Part shown: positions 17,540 through 26,762 of the stretch, piece after piece | Layout: each line of letters begins with the position of its first letter | Position numbering within the stretch: position 1 is the stretch's first letter | Position numbers and translations under genes: made by a program | The notes under the pieces: model-generated | What the model saw: only the letters and a program-made list of their open reading frames with translations | Databases searched by the model: none | Told to the model about the DNA's origin: nothing | Origin: Allorhizobium sonneratiae | Lineage (GTDB): Bacteria; Pseudomonadota; Alphaproteobacteria; Rhizobiales; Rhizobiaceae | DNA: 64,000 nucleotides | Assembly: GCF_023700755.1 (NCBI RefSeq) | Contig: NZ_JAMKOJ010000003.1 | Location: 434,001 to 498,000, forward strand | Direction of reading: 5' to 3'

Positions 17540-17974
17540 ATGTCTGTGACTGTGAAGACTATTCTGGCGGCCAAGGGTCGCAATGTCGTCACTGTCGGTC
17601 CGACGGTGACACTGGCCGATGCGGCAAAGATTTTGCATCAGAACAAGATCGGCGCCGTTGTCGTGGTGGGTATGGAAAACCGCATTCTCGGCATTTTTAC
17701 CGAACGTGATCTTGCATCCGCCATTGGACGCATCGGGCCTGAAAGCCTGGAGCAGCCGGTGTCCAAAATCATGACAGCGAATGTCTATCGTTGCACCGAG
17801 GAAACCACGGTCAACGAATTGATGGAGATGATGAGCAGCCGCCGCTTCCGTCACGTTCCGGTTGAAAGCGATGGCAGATTGAGTGGCATCGTCTCCATCG
17901 GGGACGTTGTCAAACAGCGCATCCGCGAGGTTGAACTCGAAACCGAACAGATGAAAGCCTATATCGCTGGCTGA
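17540..17974 (+). CDS. CBS domain pair protein
   Basis: 144 residues made only of two CBS domains: VSKIMTANV separates them, with IGAVVVVGMENRILGIFTERD in the first and VPVESDGRLSGIVSIGDVV in the second. CBS pairs bind adenosine nucleotides and usually regulate a partner protein. Stand-alone rhizobial versions of this length are common and of unknown target. GAGGAGCTT precedes the ATG, a good ribosome binding site. It ends in a charged helix (EVELETEQMKAYIAG). Confidence 0.93.
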   Translation: MSVTVKTILAAKGRNVVTVGPTVTLADAAKILHQNKIGAVVVVGMENRILGIFTERDLASAIGRIGPESLEQPVSKIMTANVYRCTEETTVNELMEMMSSRRFRHVPVESDGRLSGIVSIGDVVKQRIREVELETEQMKAYIAG

Positions 17975-17990
17975 TCTTTTCAGATGGATT

Positions 17991-18094
17991 AGAGCAATTC
18001 CAGCAAAAGTGTAACACGGTTTTGCGTCCGGAATTGTGTAAACTCAAAATCTTAGAGCGTTTTGGTGTTTCCGTGAAACACTGAAACGCTCTAG
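17991..18094. repeat. AGAGC-type palindromic intergenic repeat, copy A
   Basis: The element runs from AGAGCAATTCCAGCAAAAGT to GTGAAACACTGAAACGCTCT, AG. It combines a CCGGAATTG inverted unit with a hairpin AGCGTTTTGGTGTTTCC and its complement. It is the inverted counterpart of the elements at 46456-46561 and 61288-61395. It lies 16 bases after the CBS gene. Confidence 0.7.
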
Positions 18095-18142
18095 CTCAAA
18101 GCGATTATAGAGTTTCGGATAAAAACTTACAAAAATATAAAA

Positions 18143-18182
18143 TTACAGATGTGTGCGTTTGAAAAAACGCACACATCTGTAA
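18143..18182 (-). terminator. Perfect 18-bp hairpin, terminator of the minus-strand hydrolase gene
   Basis: TTACAGATGTGTGCGTTT (18143-18160) and its exact complement at 18165-18182 enclose a GAAA loop. Read on the minus strand the stem is followed by TTTTATATTTTTG, so it fits a terminator for the hydrolase whose stop is 80 bases away. Confidence 0.8.
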
Positions 18183-18261
18183 GGAATTTTGTTGCCGTTT
18201 TTGGCAGGAGAAACGAGATTGGATTTTCTCTGCCAAAATCGGCCCCGAATTTGGCAATACG

Positions 18262-19140
18262 TTATGTTGGCAACAGCCAGTTCAGCATGGCCTTCCAATC
18301 ACTCATGCGCACCGGTGTTCCATGCGAACCGGTTAAAAACAGGGTGAAGCGGGCCGGATAACCGCTTTTATGCAGATGTTCATAAAAGCGGATCTGATTG
18401 CTGTCACGATAAACCTGGTCCTGGCTGCCATGGGTAAACCAGAGTCGCAGCTTGCTCTTGTAAGCCGCACTTTTGGCATAACCCGGATCTGTGGAACCGC
18501 CCAGAATGGCCATGCCGCTTAAAGCGTGCACGGCGGCCTTGTTGCGGGCGATGCCCCAGCAGATCGTGCTGCCCATGGAGGCACAGGCAATCACCACCGG
18601 GCGGCCTTTCGAGCGCAGGGATGATTGGTGGATCAGGGCGGCAATTACATCAGCGCCCTTCTGATCGAAGCTTTGAACCGTTGGCGTATAATAGACCCCG
18701 CCATTGCGGAGAATCAGATTTTTCAGCCGGTTGAAATTGCCGCCGAAGCGGATATCGCTGGAACCGAGATGGCGGTCTCCCCCGCGGCCATGGATGAAGA
18801 TCACCGTGAAGGCTGCGCCATCGGCAGGCCCGGTGCGGGTGACAGCCAGCGGTGTACCATTAAGATCGAGCACTTCATCCTTTTGATAGCGCCTGACATC
18901 GAGATCGGTATACTCTTTGCGGACACGTAATTCGGGGACGAGATCGCGCTGTTTCAGATCGCGCTTGATAGAATAATCGATAATCTGGAAATCGCCACCA
19001 TCATGGCTTTCGAGAACCGTTTGGCTGGAAAACAGCGCATCCTTGAAGGGCAGGAGATTGGCCGCCGAAACGGGCCATGCAAACAGGGAAAATGCTGTCA
19101 GCACGCCTCTCAGGCTGAAATGAACTGTGGACATCTTCAT
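18262..19140 (-). CDS. Secreted alpha/beta hydrolase
   Basis: 292 residues from the internal ATG (MKMSTVHF), which places a signal peptide at the N-terminus (VLTAFSLFAWPVSA). A start 12 codons earlier (19176) would bury it. The fold is seen in VIFIHGRGGDR (oxyanion strand), the nucleophile elbow ACASMGS and a late GSHGTPVRMSD with the catalytic His. An aspartate in THGSQDQVY could complete the triad. The substrate is unknown; it could be an esterase or peptidase. It is divergent from parE. Confidence 0.82.
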   Translation of the reverse strand: MKMSTVHFSLRGVLTAFSLFAWPVSAANLLPFKDALFSSQTVLESHDGGDFQIIDYSIKRDLKQRDLVPELRVRKEYTDLDVRRYQKDEVLDLNGTPLAVTRTGPADGAAFTVIFIHGRGGDRHLGSSDIRFGGNFNRLKNLILRNGGVYYTPTVQSFDQKGADVIAALIHQSSLRSKGRPVVIACASMGSTICWGIARNKAAVHALSGMAILGGSTDPGYAKSAAYKSKLRLWFTHGSQDQVYRDSNQIRFYEHLHKSGYPARFTLFLTGSHGTPVRMSDWKAMLNWLLPT

Positions 19141-19425
19141 GACGATGGGCACTCCCTGCTGCCTGAGCCTTGCCACGGAATGGCAGGAAACGCAAAGCTT
19201 TCATCAACTGTCCTCACAGGGGATGTGTTTGACTGGATGGTGCAAATTTCTGTTTTCGCATCGGATTTTTAACGAGGTCGCTTGCCGGAGAATTGCCTGT
19301 TGCTGGGCAATCCCCGTTGATATTACGGGGATGCCGGTCCTTACAGCCCTCTTTGCAGGGGGCGAAGGTCTCTTGCATGATTGCAAGCTGTCGCGCTAAT
19401 GAAGTGAACAAACAGGAAACCAGGG

Positions 19426-19472
19426 CATCGGACCGAAACGTGGGGGCTGGTTTTCGGATAAACCCGATACTC
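19426..19472. repeat. Degenerate palindromic repeat upstream of parE
   Basis: ATCGGACCGAAACGTGGGGG followed by CTGGTTTTCGGATAAACCCGAT matches the rhizobial palindrome (ATCGGACCGAAAA...CCGGTTTTCGG...CGAT). The stretch 19141-19545 holds no gene besides. It lies about 75 bases before the parE start. Confidence 0.6.
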
Positions 19473-19545
19473 CCAGATCGAAACTCTGGCTTTGAGGATT
19501 CGATACCGAACGCCCGCCGACGAAACCGGATCACAGAACGATATC

Positions 19546-21582
19546 ATGGACAATAACAACGATCTCTTCGCCGAACTTCCCTTGAGCGCCCCGGCAAAAG
19601 CGGAGCAAAAGCCAAAACCGGCAGTGGCGCAGGCGGCCTCCACGCCTGCCAATACGGAAGAGTATGGTGCGTCCTCCATTCGTGTTCTGGAAGGGCTGGA
19701 GCCGGTACGGATGCGCCCCGGCATGTATATCGGCGGCACGGATGAAAAGGCGCTGCACCATCTCTTTGCCGAGGTCATCGATAATTCGATGGACGAGGCC
19801 GTGGCAGGCCATGCCAACTTTATCGAGGTCTATCTGGATGCGGAAGGCTTTCTGACCGTCACGGACAATGGTCGCGGCATCCCCGTTGAAAACCATCCGC
19901 AGGTGCCGGGCAAATCCACGCTCGAAGTCATCATGACCAAGCTGCATGCGGGCGGCAAGTTTGATGGCAAGGCCTATGAAACCTCCGGCGGCCTGCATGG
20001 CGTCGGTGTCTCCGTGGTCAATGCGCTGTCCGACAGTCTCGAGGTCGAGGTGGCGCGCAATCGCAAGCTCTACCGCCAGCGCTTCTCCCGCGGCGTGCCG
20101 CAGGGCGGGCTGGAAGAGCTGGGCGATGTGCACAACCGGCGTGGAACGCGGGTGCGTTTTCATCCCGATCCGCAGATTTTCGGACCCCATGCCAAATTCG
20201 ATCCAGGCCGGATTTTCCGCATGGCCCGCTCCAAGGCCTATCTGTTCGGTGGCGTTGAAATCCGCTGGGCCTGCGATCCTGCCATTCTGCCGCCGGGCGG
20301 TGAGGTGCCGGAGAAGGCGGTGTTCCATTTTCCCGGTGGCTTGAAGGATTATCTGGCGGCAACGCTCGGCAAGGAGTTTACCGTCACCCGTGAAATCTTC
20401 GCCGGCAAGAGTGAGAAGACCGGCGGCCATGGCGCGCTGGAATGGGCGATCACCTGGTATGGCGGCGATCCGGCCCTGCATTCTTATTGCAATACCATTC
20501 CAACCCCCGAAGGCGGCACCCATGAGGCCGGTCTGCGCATTGCGCTGACCAAGGGGCTGAAAAACTATGCCGAGCTGACGCAGAACAAGCGTGCCCAGCA
20601 GATCAGCACCGAGGATGTGATGATCTCGGCGGTCGGCATGTTGTCCGTTTTCATCCGTGAACCGGAATTTGTCGGCCAGACCAAGGACAAGCTGGCAACG
20701 GTGGAGGCCCAACGCATTGTCGAAACCGCGCTGCGCGATCCTTTCGACCATTATCTCGCCGACAATCCGGCGGAAGCGGCCAAGCTGCTCGATTGGGTGA
20801 TCGAACGCGCCGAAGAGCGGCTGCGGCGACGCAAGGAAAAGGAAGTCAACCGCAAGACCGCCGTACGCAAGCTGCGCCTGCCCGGCAAGCTGGCAGACTG
20901 CTCACAGAGCACGGCAGAAGGCGCAGAGCTTTTTATCGTGGAAGGCGATTCGGCTGGCGGTTCGGCAAAGCAGGCGCGCAACCGCGCCAATCAGGCCATT
21001 CTGCCATTGCGCGGCAAGATTTTGAACGTCGCCAGCGCCGGACGGGAAAAGCTGATGGCCAATCAGCAGATCGCCGATCTCATCCAGGCGCTCGGCTGCG
21101 GCACGCGCACCAAATATCGCGATGAAGACCTGCGTTACGAGCGCATCATCATCATGACCGATGCCGATGTCGATGGCGCCCATATCGCCTCGCTGCTGAT
21201 CACCTTCTTCTATCAGGAAATGCCGGAGCTTATTCGCGGCAACCATCTCTATCTCGCCGTGCCGCCGCTTTACGTGCTGCGGCAGGGGGCAAAAACCGTC
21301 TATGCCCGTGACGATGCGCACCGCGCCGAGCTGATGGAAACGGTCTTCAAGGGCAAGAAGGTGGAAGTCGGTCGCTTCAAAGGTCTGGGTGAAATGATGC
21401 CGCAGCAGCTCAAGGAAACCACCATGGACCCGGCGAAGCGCACCCTGCTCAGGGTGGCGATCGATGATGCCGATTTTGAAGGCACGCGCGATGCCGTGGA
21501 TGCGCTGATGGGCACCAAGCCGGAAGCGCGCTTCCGTTTCATTCAGGATCGCGCCGCCTTCGCCGATAATCTAGATATCTGA
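19546..21582 (+). CDS. parE: DNA topoisomerase IV subunit B
   Basis: ATPase subunit of topoisomerase IV, which unlinks daughter chromosomes with ParC. 678 residues from MDNNNDLFAEL. It has the GHKL ATPase (AEVIDNSMDEAVAGHA; TDNGRGIPVE; GGLHGVGVSVVNALS), a transducer domain, and the Toprim region with EGDSAGGSAKQARNR and DADVDGAHIASL. Length and the absence of the GyrB tail insertion favour ParE over GyrB. Eighteen in-frame codons upstream belong to no conserved segment. Confidence 0.95.
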   Translation: MDNNNDLFAELPLSAPAKAEQKPKPAVAQAASTPANTEEYGASSIRVLEGLEPVRMRPGMYIGGTDEKALHHLFAEVIDNSMDEAVAGHANFIEVYLDAEGFLTVTDNGRGIPVENHPQVPGKSTLEVIMTKLHAGGKFDGKAYETSGGLHGVGVSVVNALSDSLEVEVARNRKLYRQRFSRGVPQGGLEELGDVHNRRGTRVRFHPDPQIFGPHAKFDPGRIFRMARSKAYLFGGVEIRWACDPAILPPGGEVPEKAVFHFPGGLKDYLAATLGKEFTVTREIFAGKSEKTGGHGALEWAITWYGGDPALHSYCNTIPTPEGGTHEAGLRIALTKGLKNYAELTQNKRAQQISTEDVMISAVGMLSVFIREPEFVGQTKDKLATVEAQRIVETALRDPFDHYLADNPAEAAKLLDWVIERAEERLRRRKEKEVNRKTAVRKLRLPGKLADCSQSTAEGAELFIVEGDSAGGSAKQARNRANQAILPLRGKILNVASAGREKLMANQQIADLIQALGCGTRTKYRDEDLRYERIIIMTDADVDGAHIASLLITFFYQEMPELIRGNHLYLAVPPLYVLRQGAKTVYARDDAHRAELMETVFKGKKVEVGRFKGLGEMMPQQLKETTMDPAKRTLLRVAIDDADFEGTRDAVDALMGTKPEARFRFIQDRAAFADNLDI

Positions 21583-21605
21583 TAGATGTTCAGATCATCA
21601 CCGCT

Positions 21606-21650
21606 CAAAAAAACACCCCGGACACCGAAAGGTATCCGGGGTGTTTGTCA
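21606..21650. terminator. Bidirectional terminator between parE and the phasin gene
   Basis: AAACACCCCGGA (21611-21622) and TCCGGGGTGTTT (21635-21646) form a 12-base stem with A and T tracts outside. It sits between convergent genes and can serve both. Confidence 0.85.
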
Positions 21651-21666
21651 ATTCCGGGATGATGGA

Positions 21667-22017
21667 TCAGGCAGCGGCGGTCTGGGCAGCCTTGGTTGCC
21701 TTGGCAACCGGAGCCTCATAAGGCTTGTAGACGCTCTTTGCGAGATCGGCATACATTTCGCTCATCTTCGTGGCTTCCGACACGAAGGATTCATAGGAGG
21801 TCTTGGCATATTTGGTCTGCAGCTCCATCACAGCTTCAAAGCTGCGGGCGCCCGTCAGAGCTTCCATGTGGCTGACCATATCCTGAAAGGACTTCTTGGA
21901 ATAATCGGAAGCTTCAGCGGCAATAGACTGAAAGCCCTTCGCGGCCTCGGCGTAGTTCTTGACCATCGCGTCCATGGCTTCCTTGCCCTTCTTGTTGGCT
22001 TCTTCAAAATTGAACAT
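21667..22017 (-). CDS. Phasin family protein
   Basis: 116 residues, wholly helical and amphipathic: EEANKKGKEAMDAMVKNYAE, then GFQSIAAEASDYSKKSFQ, ending in an alanine-rich tail (PVAKATKAAQTAAA). Phasins coat polyhydroxyalkanoate granules and control their size. The family match rests on pattern and length; no PHA synthase is in the window. GAAAGGAGTGCTCTC precedes the ATG, a strong ribosome binding site in keeping with an abundant protein. Monocistronic. Confidence 0.88.
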   Translation of the reverse strand: MFNFEEANKKGKEAMDAMVKNYAEAAKGFQSIAAEASDYSKKSFQDMVSHMEALTGARSFEAVMELQTKYAKTSYESFVSEATKMSEMYADLAKSVYKPYEAPVAKATKAAQTAAA

Positions 22018-22126
22018 GAGAGCACTCCTTTCCTCATCTCTTCGGGGAGCTTAGAGCAGAGTCTCAATTAAGGTCAAGCGAATTTGTGCGGTGCGGAAAC
22101 CCTCAATGATTGCATTTTTATGACAA

Positions 22127-22157
22127 AGGCGGCGTCCTGTGTCAGGAAACGCCGCCT
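22127..22157 (-). terminator. Hairpin downstream of the DUF3126 gene
   Basis: AGGCGGCGT (22127-22135) pairs with ACGCCGCCT (22149-22157). It lies between the DUF3126 stop and the phasin promoter region. No clear T run follows, so the terminator call is tentative. Confidence 0.55.
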
Positions 22158-22205
22158 ATATCATTCAATAGAAAAGGATATATCAGTCTGGCCGCCGGTT
22201 GGCGA

Positions 22206-22421
22206 TCAAAGATCCTCGCCGAGAATTGCCATGGAAAAATTATAGGAGAGGTCACCATCTTCCTCGTCCTTGAAGACGACGCCGAGAAACTCGTCACCGG
22301 AATAGACTTCGGCGGAATCGTCCTTGCGCGGACGCGCCTTGACGGTCATCGAAGGATTGAAGATGCGCTTGAAATAGGCGTCCAGTTTCTTGATTTCGTC
22401 AGCTTTCACAAAGATCTCCAT
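22206..22421 (-). CDS. DUF3126 family protein
   Basis: 71 residues from MEIFVKADEIKKLDAYFKR. The family core ARPRKDDSAEVYSGDEF and DEEDGDLSYNFSMAIL is intact. Small cytosolic protein found throughout Rhizobiales, function unknown. An ATG eight codons upstream (22445) is possible but its extension is not conserved-looking. It follows cysE in the same direction, about 180 bases away; the cysE neighbourhood is a recurring one in rhizobia, as far as I recall. Confidence 0.9.
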   Translation of the reverse strand: MEIFVKADEIKKLDAYFKRIFNPSMTVKARPRKDDSAEVYSGDEFLGVVFKDEEDGDLSYNFSMAILGEDL

Positions 22422-22603
22422 GCTGCGTCTGAGGGGCAGGGCCATTCTGGGGGCACCCGGCCTTTGGGAGGTTCGCCGAACCCCTTGCGTTCAAGGGTCC
22501 GGCGTGCGGATGGGCTGCTTTTGGCATGGCACGCTTGGGCCTGTAAAGCAAAAGGGCCGGATCATCCGTCGCTATCCTCTAGCAAAAATGTGAGGAAGGA
22601 TGA

Positions 22604-23440
22604 TCAGATGCCCTCGGCCACCATCTGGTTCATCGAGCGGGCAGGTTCGGCGCATCCAGCTTCACCGACCACTTTTGCCGGAACGCCGGCGACGGTGACA
22701 CCGCAGGGCACAGGTTTCAGCACCACAGACCCCGCTGCCACGCGGGAGCAGCAGCCGACTTCGATATTGCCCAGCACCTTGGCGCCAGCACCGATCAGCA
22801 CACCATCGCCGATCTTCGGATGGCGGTCTGCGCCTTCCTTGCCGGTGCCGCCCAGTGTAACGCCGTGCAGGATAGAGACATTGTCGCCGATCCGGGCCGT
22901 TTCGCCAACGACAAGGCCCGTTGCATGGTCGAGGAAAATGCCGCGGCCAACCCGCGCTGCCGGGTTGATATCCGTCTGGAACACGCTGGAGGAACGGCTT
23001 TGCAGGTAAAGGGCGAAATCCTTGCGGCCCCTGTTCCACAGCCAATGCGCCAGTCGGTGGGTCTGGATGGCGTGAAAGCCCTTGAAATAGAGCACCGGCT
23101 CGATAAAGCGGGTGCAGGCGGCGTCACGGTCATAATAGGCCTGAATGTCGACGCGAATGATCGTGCCCCATTCCGGCCAGTCGCGCAGCATTTCCTCAAA
23201 CGTCTGACGCAACAGCACCGACTGCATGTCCGGATGATCCAGCCGTTCACAGATGCGGTAGATCACGCTCTCCTCAAGCGAACGGTGGTTGAGCACCGTG
23301 GAATAGAGAAAAGCGGCCAGCAACGGATCGTGATCGGCAGCCGCGCGCGCTTCCTGGCGCAGGCTGTCCCAGATCGGGTCCATCGGCTTGACCAGCTCAC
23401 GTGAAAGATCGTGTGAAGCCAGATCGTGTTTGACAGCCAT
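22604..23440 (-). CDS. cysE: Serine O-acetyltransferase
   Basis: Acetylates serine with acetyl-CoA, the first step of cysteine synthesis. 278 residues: the N-terminal helical domain (DPIWDSLRQEARAAADHDPL), then a left-handed beta helix of hexapeptide repeats, including FLDHATGLVVGETARIGDN and HGVTLGGTGKEGADRHPKIG. The catalytic His and Asp region lies in DHATG and HGVTLGG. The C-terminal tail, which in other family members mediates feedback by cysteine, is present (SMNQMVAEGI). Confidence 0.96.
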   Translation of the reverse strand: MAVKHDLASHDLSRELVKPMDPIWDSLRQEARAAADHDPLLAAFLYSTVLNHRSLEESVIYRICERLDHPDMQSVLLRQTFEEMLRDWPEWGTIIRVDIQAYYDRDAACTRFIEPVLYFKGFHAIQTHRLAHWLWNRGRKDFALYLQSRSSSVFQTDINPAARVGRGIFLDHATGLVVGETARIGDNVSILHGVTLGGTGKEGADRHPKIGDGVLIGAGAKVLGNIEVGCCSRVAAGSVVLKPVPCGVTVAGVPAKVVGEAGCAEPARSMNQMVAEGI

Positions 23441-23527
23441 GGCAGTCTCCTCGTGATGTTGAGACTTATTATAGAGTGCCTGTGCTCATGAAACCAGAGG
23501 TCGGAGAAAAAAGCCGTCCCTCATGCC

Positions 23528-24304
23528 TTAAAAAGCGTGATAAAATTCCAGCACCGCTTTTTTGAACACCCTGTCGCCAACGGCCAGCATATGGTCGCGG
23601 TTTGGAATGTCGAGTGCCGTCGCCATGGGCATGAGGCTGGCAAGTTCCTGTGCCGATCCGGCGATATCGTCCTTGGTGCCGACCCCGATCAGCGTCGGCA
23701 CATCGACTTTGGCGATCTCGTCGCGTCTGACAAGGTCGCGCGAGGTTCTGATGCAGGCGGCGAGCGCCAGCCGGTCGCTTTTCGTCTGCTCGGCAAAGGC
23801 GCGGAACATGCGCCCCTTTTCATGCGTGACATCATCTAGCGAAGGTGCAAGCAGCGCATCGGCAATCGGATCCCAGTCGCCCACGCCATCGCACATGCCG
23901 ATGCCGAGCCCGCCGAACACCAGCGAGCGCAGACGATGCGGATCGGATAGCGCCAGAAAGGCGGAAATGCGCGCACCCATGGAATAGCCCATCACATGGG
24001 CCTCAGGAATGCCGAGATGATCAAGGAGCGCGACCGCATCGGCTGCCATGGCGTGCGGATGATAAAGCTCCGGGTCATGCGGCTTGTCGCTTTGCCCATG
24101 GCCGCGATTGTCGAGCGCAATGACGCGGTAACCGGCATCGCCCAGTGTTTTCAGCCAGCCGGGATGCACCCAGTTGACCAGAGCGCTGGAAGCAAAGCCG
24201 TGGATGAGCAGCACCGGCGGGCCTGCGGGATCGCCTTCATCGAAATAGGCAATCTCCAGACCATCGTGACGGAAACGGGAAAAGGCCGGAGCGTTGAGAT
24301 CCAT
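23528..24304 (-). CDS. Alpha/beta hydrolase
   Basis: 258 residues with a classical fold: oxyanion strand LLIHGFASSALVNW, DNRGHGQSDKP, nucleophile elbow GYSMG (Ser108) and late His in NRDHMLAVGD. Similar to the 3-oxoadipate enol-lactonase/haloperoxidase-like group, but substrate cannot be told from sequence. It starts upstream of cysE in the same direction with an 87-base gap, so cotranscription is possible. No signal peptide, so cytosolic. Confidence 0.88.
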   Translation of the reverse strand: MDLNAPAFSRFRHDGLEIAYFDEGDPAGPPVLLIHGFASSALVNWVHPGWLKTLGDAGYRVIALDNRGHGQSDKPHDPELYHPHAMAADAVALLDHLGIPEAHVMGYSMGARISAFLALSDPHRLRSLVFGGLGIGMCDGVGDWDPIADALLAPSLDDVTHEKGRMFRAFAEQTKSDRLALAACIRTSRDLVRRDEIAKVDVPTLIGVGTKDDIAGSAQELASLMPMATALDIPNRDHMLAVGDRVFKKAVLEFYHAF

Positions 24305-24613
24305 GAAGTCACCTGGCTTTATCGAACATCAAATCTTGTGTGTGTCCCTTAACCTTCCGGTGCGGGCTTGTGAAGGGCAGGATTTATGAAGGCAGGTTTG
24401 CGGCCTGGTTCCATCCGGGGATGAGAACGGGGAAAATTCAATCGCCGCACTTGGCAAATGCTCTACACATTTCCTCCAAAGGGGGATAATGTCCGGCCCC
24501 AATGAGACAGGAAATGCCTTGATTGCGCGTGGAAATGTCTCGATTGTGATAACGCATGGTCTCCGATCTGCCGTAAGAGCAGAAAAGAGCCAAGGAAAAT
24601 TCGGAGCAGAAAC
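24305..24613. other. Divergent promoter region; no gene seen
   Basis: About 310 bases between the divergent hydrolase and zf-CHCC genes. No coding frame with family resemblance and no repeat from the families above. GGAGC at about 24602 is the ribosome binding site of the next gene. Confidence 0.4.
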
Positions 24614-24859
24614 ATGGCCGGTCATACCATTCCCCATTTCCAGAATGACGGCGGACATCAGGCGATCGAGATCGGCGTGAAGGAATTCATGTGCACGGGC
24701 GCATCCGTTCCTTACGATCATCCGCATATCTTCATCGATCTCGGTCATGATGTGGAAAAGGTCTGCCCTTATTGCTCGACGCTTTATCGCTATAATCCGA
24801 ACCTGAAGGCGACAGAAACCAACCCGCCCGGCTGTGTTTTCCATGTCAAGGCTGCCTGA
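24614..24859 (+). CDS. Zinc-finger protein, zf-CHCC family (NDUFS6-like)
   Basis: 81 residues with the CHCC zinc ligands: Cys in FMCTGAS, His in YDHPHIFI and CPYCSTLY, ending PPGCVFHVKAA. It resembles mitochondrial NDUFS6, an accessory subunit of complex I, and alphaproteobacterial complex I carries a homologue. A role in complex I here is inferred from the family. It stops 17 bases before the flavin monooxygenase gene, and the two are likely cotranscribed. Confidence 0.92.
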   Translation: MAGHTIPHFQNDGGHQAIEIGVKEFMCTGASVPYDHPHIFIDLGHDVEKVCPYCSTLYRYNPNLKATETNPPGCVFHVKAA

Positions 24860-24876
24860 CAGAACGGCGGTTTCCC

Positions 24877-26046
24877 ATGCAAACCAGCCGCGTGGCTATC
24901 GTTGGCGGTGGCATTGCCGGTCTTTGCACGGCATTGAGCTGTGCACACCATGGTATATCCAGCACAGTCTATGAAAAAAGCCCCCAGCTGGAAGAGGTGG
25001 GGGCGGGATTGCAACTGTCGCCGAATGCGACGGCCATTCTGAAAGAACTGGGCGTTCTCGACAGCATCAGCCGCAATTGGCTGGAGCCACAGACCGTGGC
25101 GCTGGCTTCTGGCACGACGTTGAAAACGCTTGCCTCCATTCCGGTTGAAAGCCACGCGCGCAGCCGCTGGGGTGCGCCCTATGCGGTCCTGCACCGGGCC
25201 ACATTACAGCAGGCCTTGCTCAATGCGGTTCTGACCAATCCATTGATCCGTCTGGTTCTGGGCCAGCGGGTGGAAAGTCCCGATGCGCAGATCCTGCGCG
25301 ATGAGCCGTCGGGAGAGCGTCCGCCGCTGCTGATCGCCGCAGATGGTGTCTGGTCACGGTTGCGCAACTACGTGTCCGGCGGGCCGGATGTGGTCTTTAC
25401 CGGCAATATTGCCTGGCGTTTCACCATGCCATGCAGCGCCGCACCGGATTTTATCGACTGCAGCCGTGTGACAGCCTATCTTGGCTCCAGCGCCCATATG
25501 GTCGTTTATCCGCTGAAGGAGATGGACAGCATCAATATCGTGGCCATTGCCGCAGGCGTCGACCCCGGCGAAGGTTGGGCCGCGCGTTCGGATGAGAGCC
25601 AGCAAAGTCTTTTTGCCAAGGCCTTTTCCTCATGGAATCCTGAAATCCGGGCGCTGCTTGACGCAAGGACTGCCACGGCGACCTTCTGGCCGCTGTTTGA
25701 GGCGGGTGTCGGCCGCTGGCACAATGAGCGCGATCTGCTGCTGATCGGCGATGCCGCTCATGCCATGATGCCCTTTTCCGCGCAGGGGGCCGCCATGGCC
25801 ATCGAAGATGCCTATGAGCTGGGCAATCTTGTCGCCCGCCTTCCGGTGCCAGAGGTGCTGGTTCGTTTTGAAGCCATACGGCAGGAGCGAATCAGAAAGG
25901 TGCGCCATCGCGGCGTGCTGAACAAGTTTGCCTATCATGCTCAGGGACCGGTTCGTCTCGGTCGTGACATGGTGCTGTCGCTGCGCTCGGGCGACAGTTT
26001 TGCCCGTGATCTCGACTGGCTTTACGGCTATCGCGCCTCGGCATGA
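24877..26046 (+). CDS. FAD-dependent monooxygenase (salicylate hydroxylase-like)
   Basis: 389 residues. The N-terminal FAD-binding motif VAIVGGGIAGLCTALS, the middle motif LLIAADGVWSRLR and the C-terminal GDAAHAMMPFSAQGAAMAIEDA are those of group A aromatic hydroxylases of the UbiH/salicylate hydroxylase family. The active-site substrate is unknown; it may hydroxylate an aromatic or quinone precursor. Its position directly after zf-CHCC suggests a link to respiratory metabolism, which is inference. Confidence 0.9.
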   Translation: MQTSRVAIVGGGIAGLCTALSCAHHGISSTVYEKSPQLEEVGAGLQLSPNATAILKELGVLDSISRNWLEPQTVALASGTTLKTLASIPVESHARSRWGAPYAVLHRATLQQALLNAVLTNPLIRLVLGQRVESPDAQILRDEPSGERPPLLIAADGVWSRLRNYVSGGPDVVFTGNIAWRFTMPCSAAPDFIDCSRVTAYLGSSAHMVVYPLKEMDSINIVAIAAGVDPGEGWAARSDESQQSLFAKAFSSWNPEIRALLDARTATATFWPLFEAGVGRWHNERDLLLIGDAAHAMMPFSAQGAAMAIEDAYELGNLVARLPVPEVLVRFEAIRQERIRKVRHRGVLNKFAYHAQGPVRLGRDMVLSLRSGDSFARDLDWLYGYRASA

Positions 26047-26081
26047 GTTGAAAGAGCGAGCGGTACAAGGGTCTCAGACCA

Positions 26082-26762
26082 TCACCGATCGATCATGATC
26101 ACCGGCAGCCCGAGATGGCGGGCGGCGGAAATCTTGCCATAACCGGCGCTGCCGCCGGAATTGCGACAGACGATATGGGTGATGGCGTGATCGGCCAGAA
26201 GCTGGCACTCGGCCTCAGTATCGGCTGTGGCCTTGCCGATGATCAGGGCGTGATCGGCAAAGGGCAGGGCATGGGCTGGCGGATCGACCATGCGGATCAG
26301 GAAGAAACAATCGTTTCTTGCGGCAAAGGGGGCGATATGCTGGCGTCCCAGCGCCAGGAAGACGCGGGCCTTGTGCGGCAATGCGGCGGCAGCCTCCGCT
26401 TCATCGGCGACGCTCTGCCACTGATCGTCTTCGACGGCGCGCCATGCTGGTCGCGTGAGCACCGTGAGCGGAATGCCTGCGTTCTGACAGGCGATTGCCG
26501 CATTCCTGGATATATTCCGGGCAAAGGGATGGGTGGCGTCATAGACGGCCTCGATCCCTTCACGGATGAGATAGGCGGTGAGCCCTTCGACGCCACCGAA
26601 ACCGCCCATGCGGACCCTGCCCGGCAGATCGGCGGGATGGGCGGTGCGCCCGGCAAGCGCGGTGATGATCTCAGCCTCCCCCTCAGCCACCAGACGTATT
26701 GCCAGCGCTGCAGCCTCAGCCGTGCCGCCAAGAATGAGGATGCGTCTAACCGGCCCGGGCAA
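26082..26762 (-). CDS. cobK: Precorrin-6A reductase
   Basis: NADPH-dependent reduction of precorrin-6A in cobalamin ring synthesis. 226 residues: N-terminal ILILGGTAEAAALA, then TALAGRTAHPADLPGRVRMG and the DATHPFARNISRNAA motif typical of CobK/CbiJ, with RNSGGSAGYGKI near the C-terminus. It overlaps the end of cbiD by 17 bases on the same strand, so the two are translationally coupled. Confidence 0.94.
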   Translation of the reverse strand: MPGPVRRILILGGTAEAAALAIRLVAEGEAEIITALAGRTAHPADLPGRVRMGGFGGVEGLTAYLIREGIEAVYDATHPFARNISRNAAIACQNAGIPLTVLTRPAWRAVEDDQWQSVADEAEAAAALPHKARVFLALGRQHIAPFAARNDCFFLIRMVDPPAHALPFADHALIIGKATADTEAECQLLADHAITHIVCRNSGGSAGYGKISAARHLGLPVIMIDR

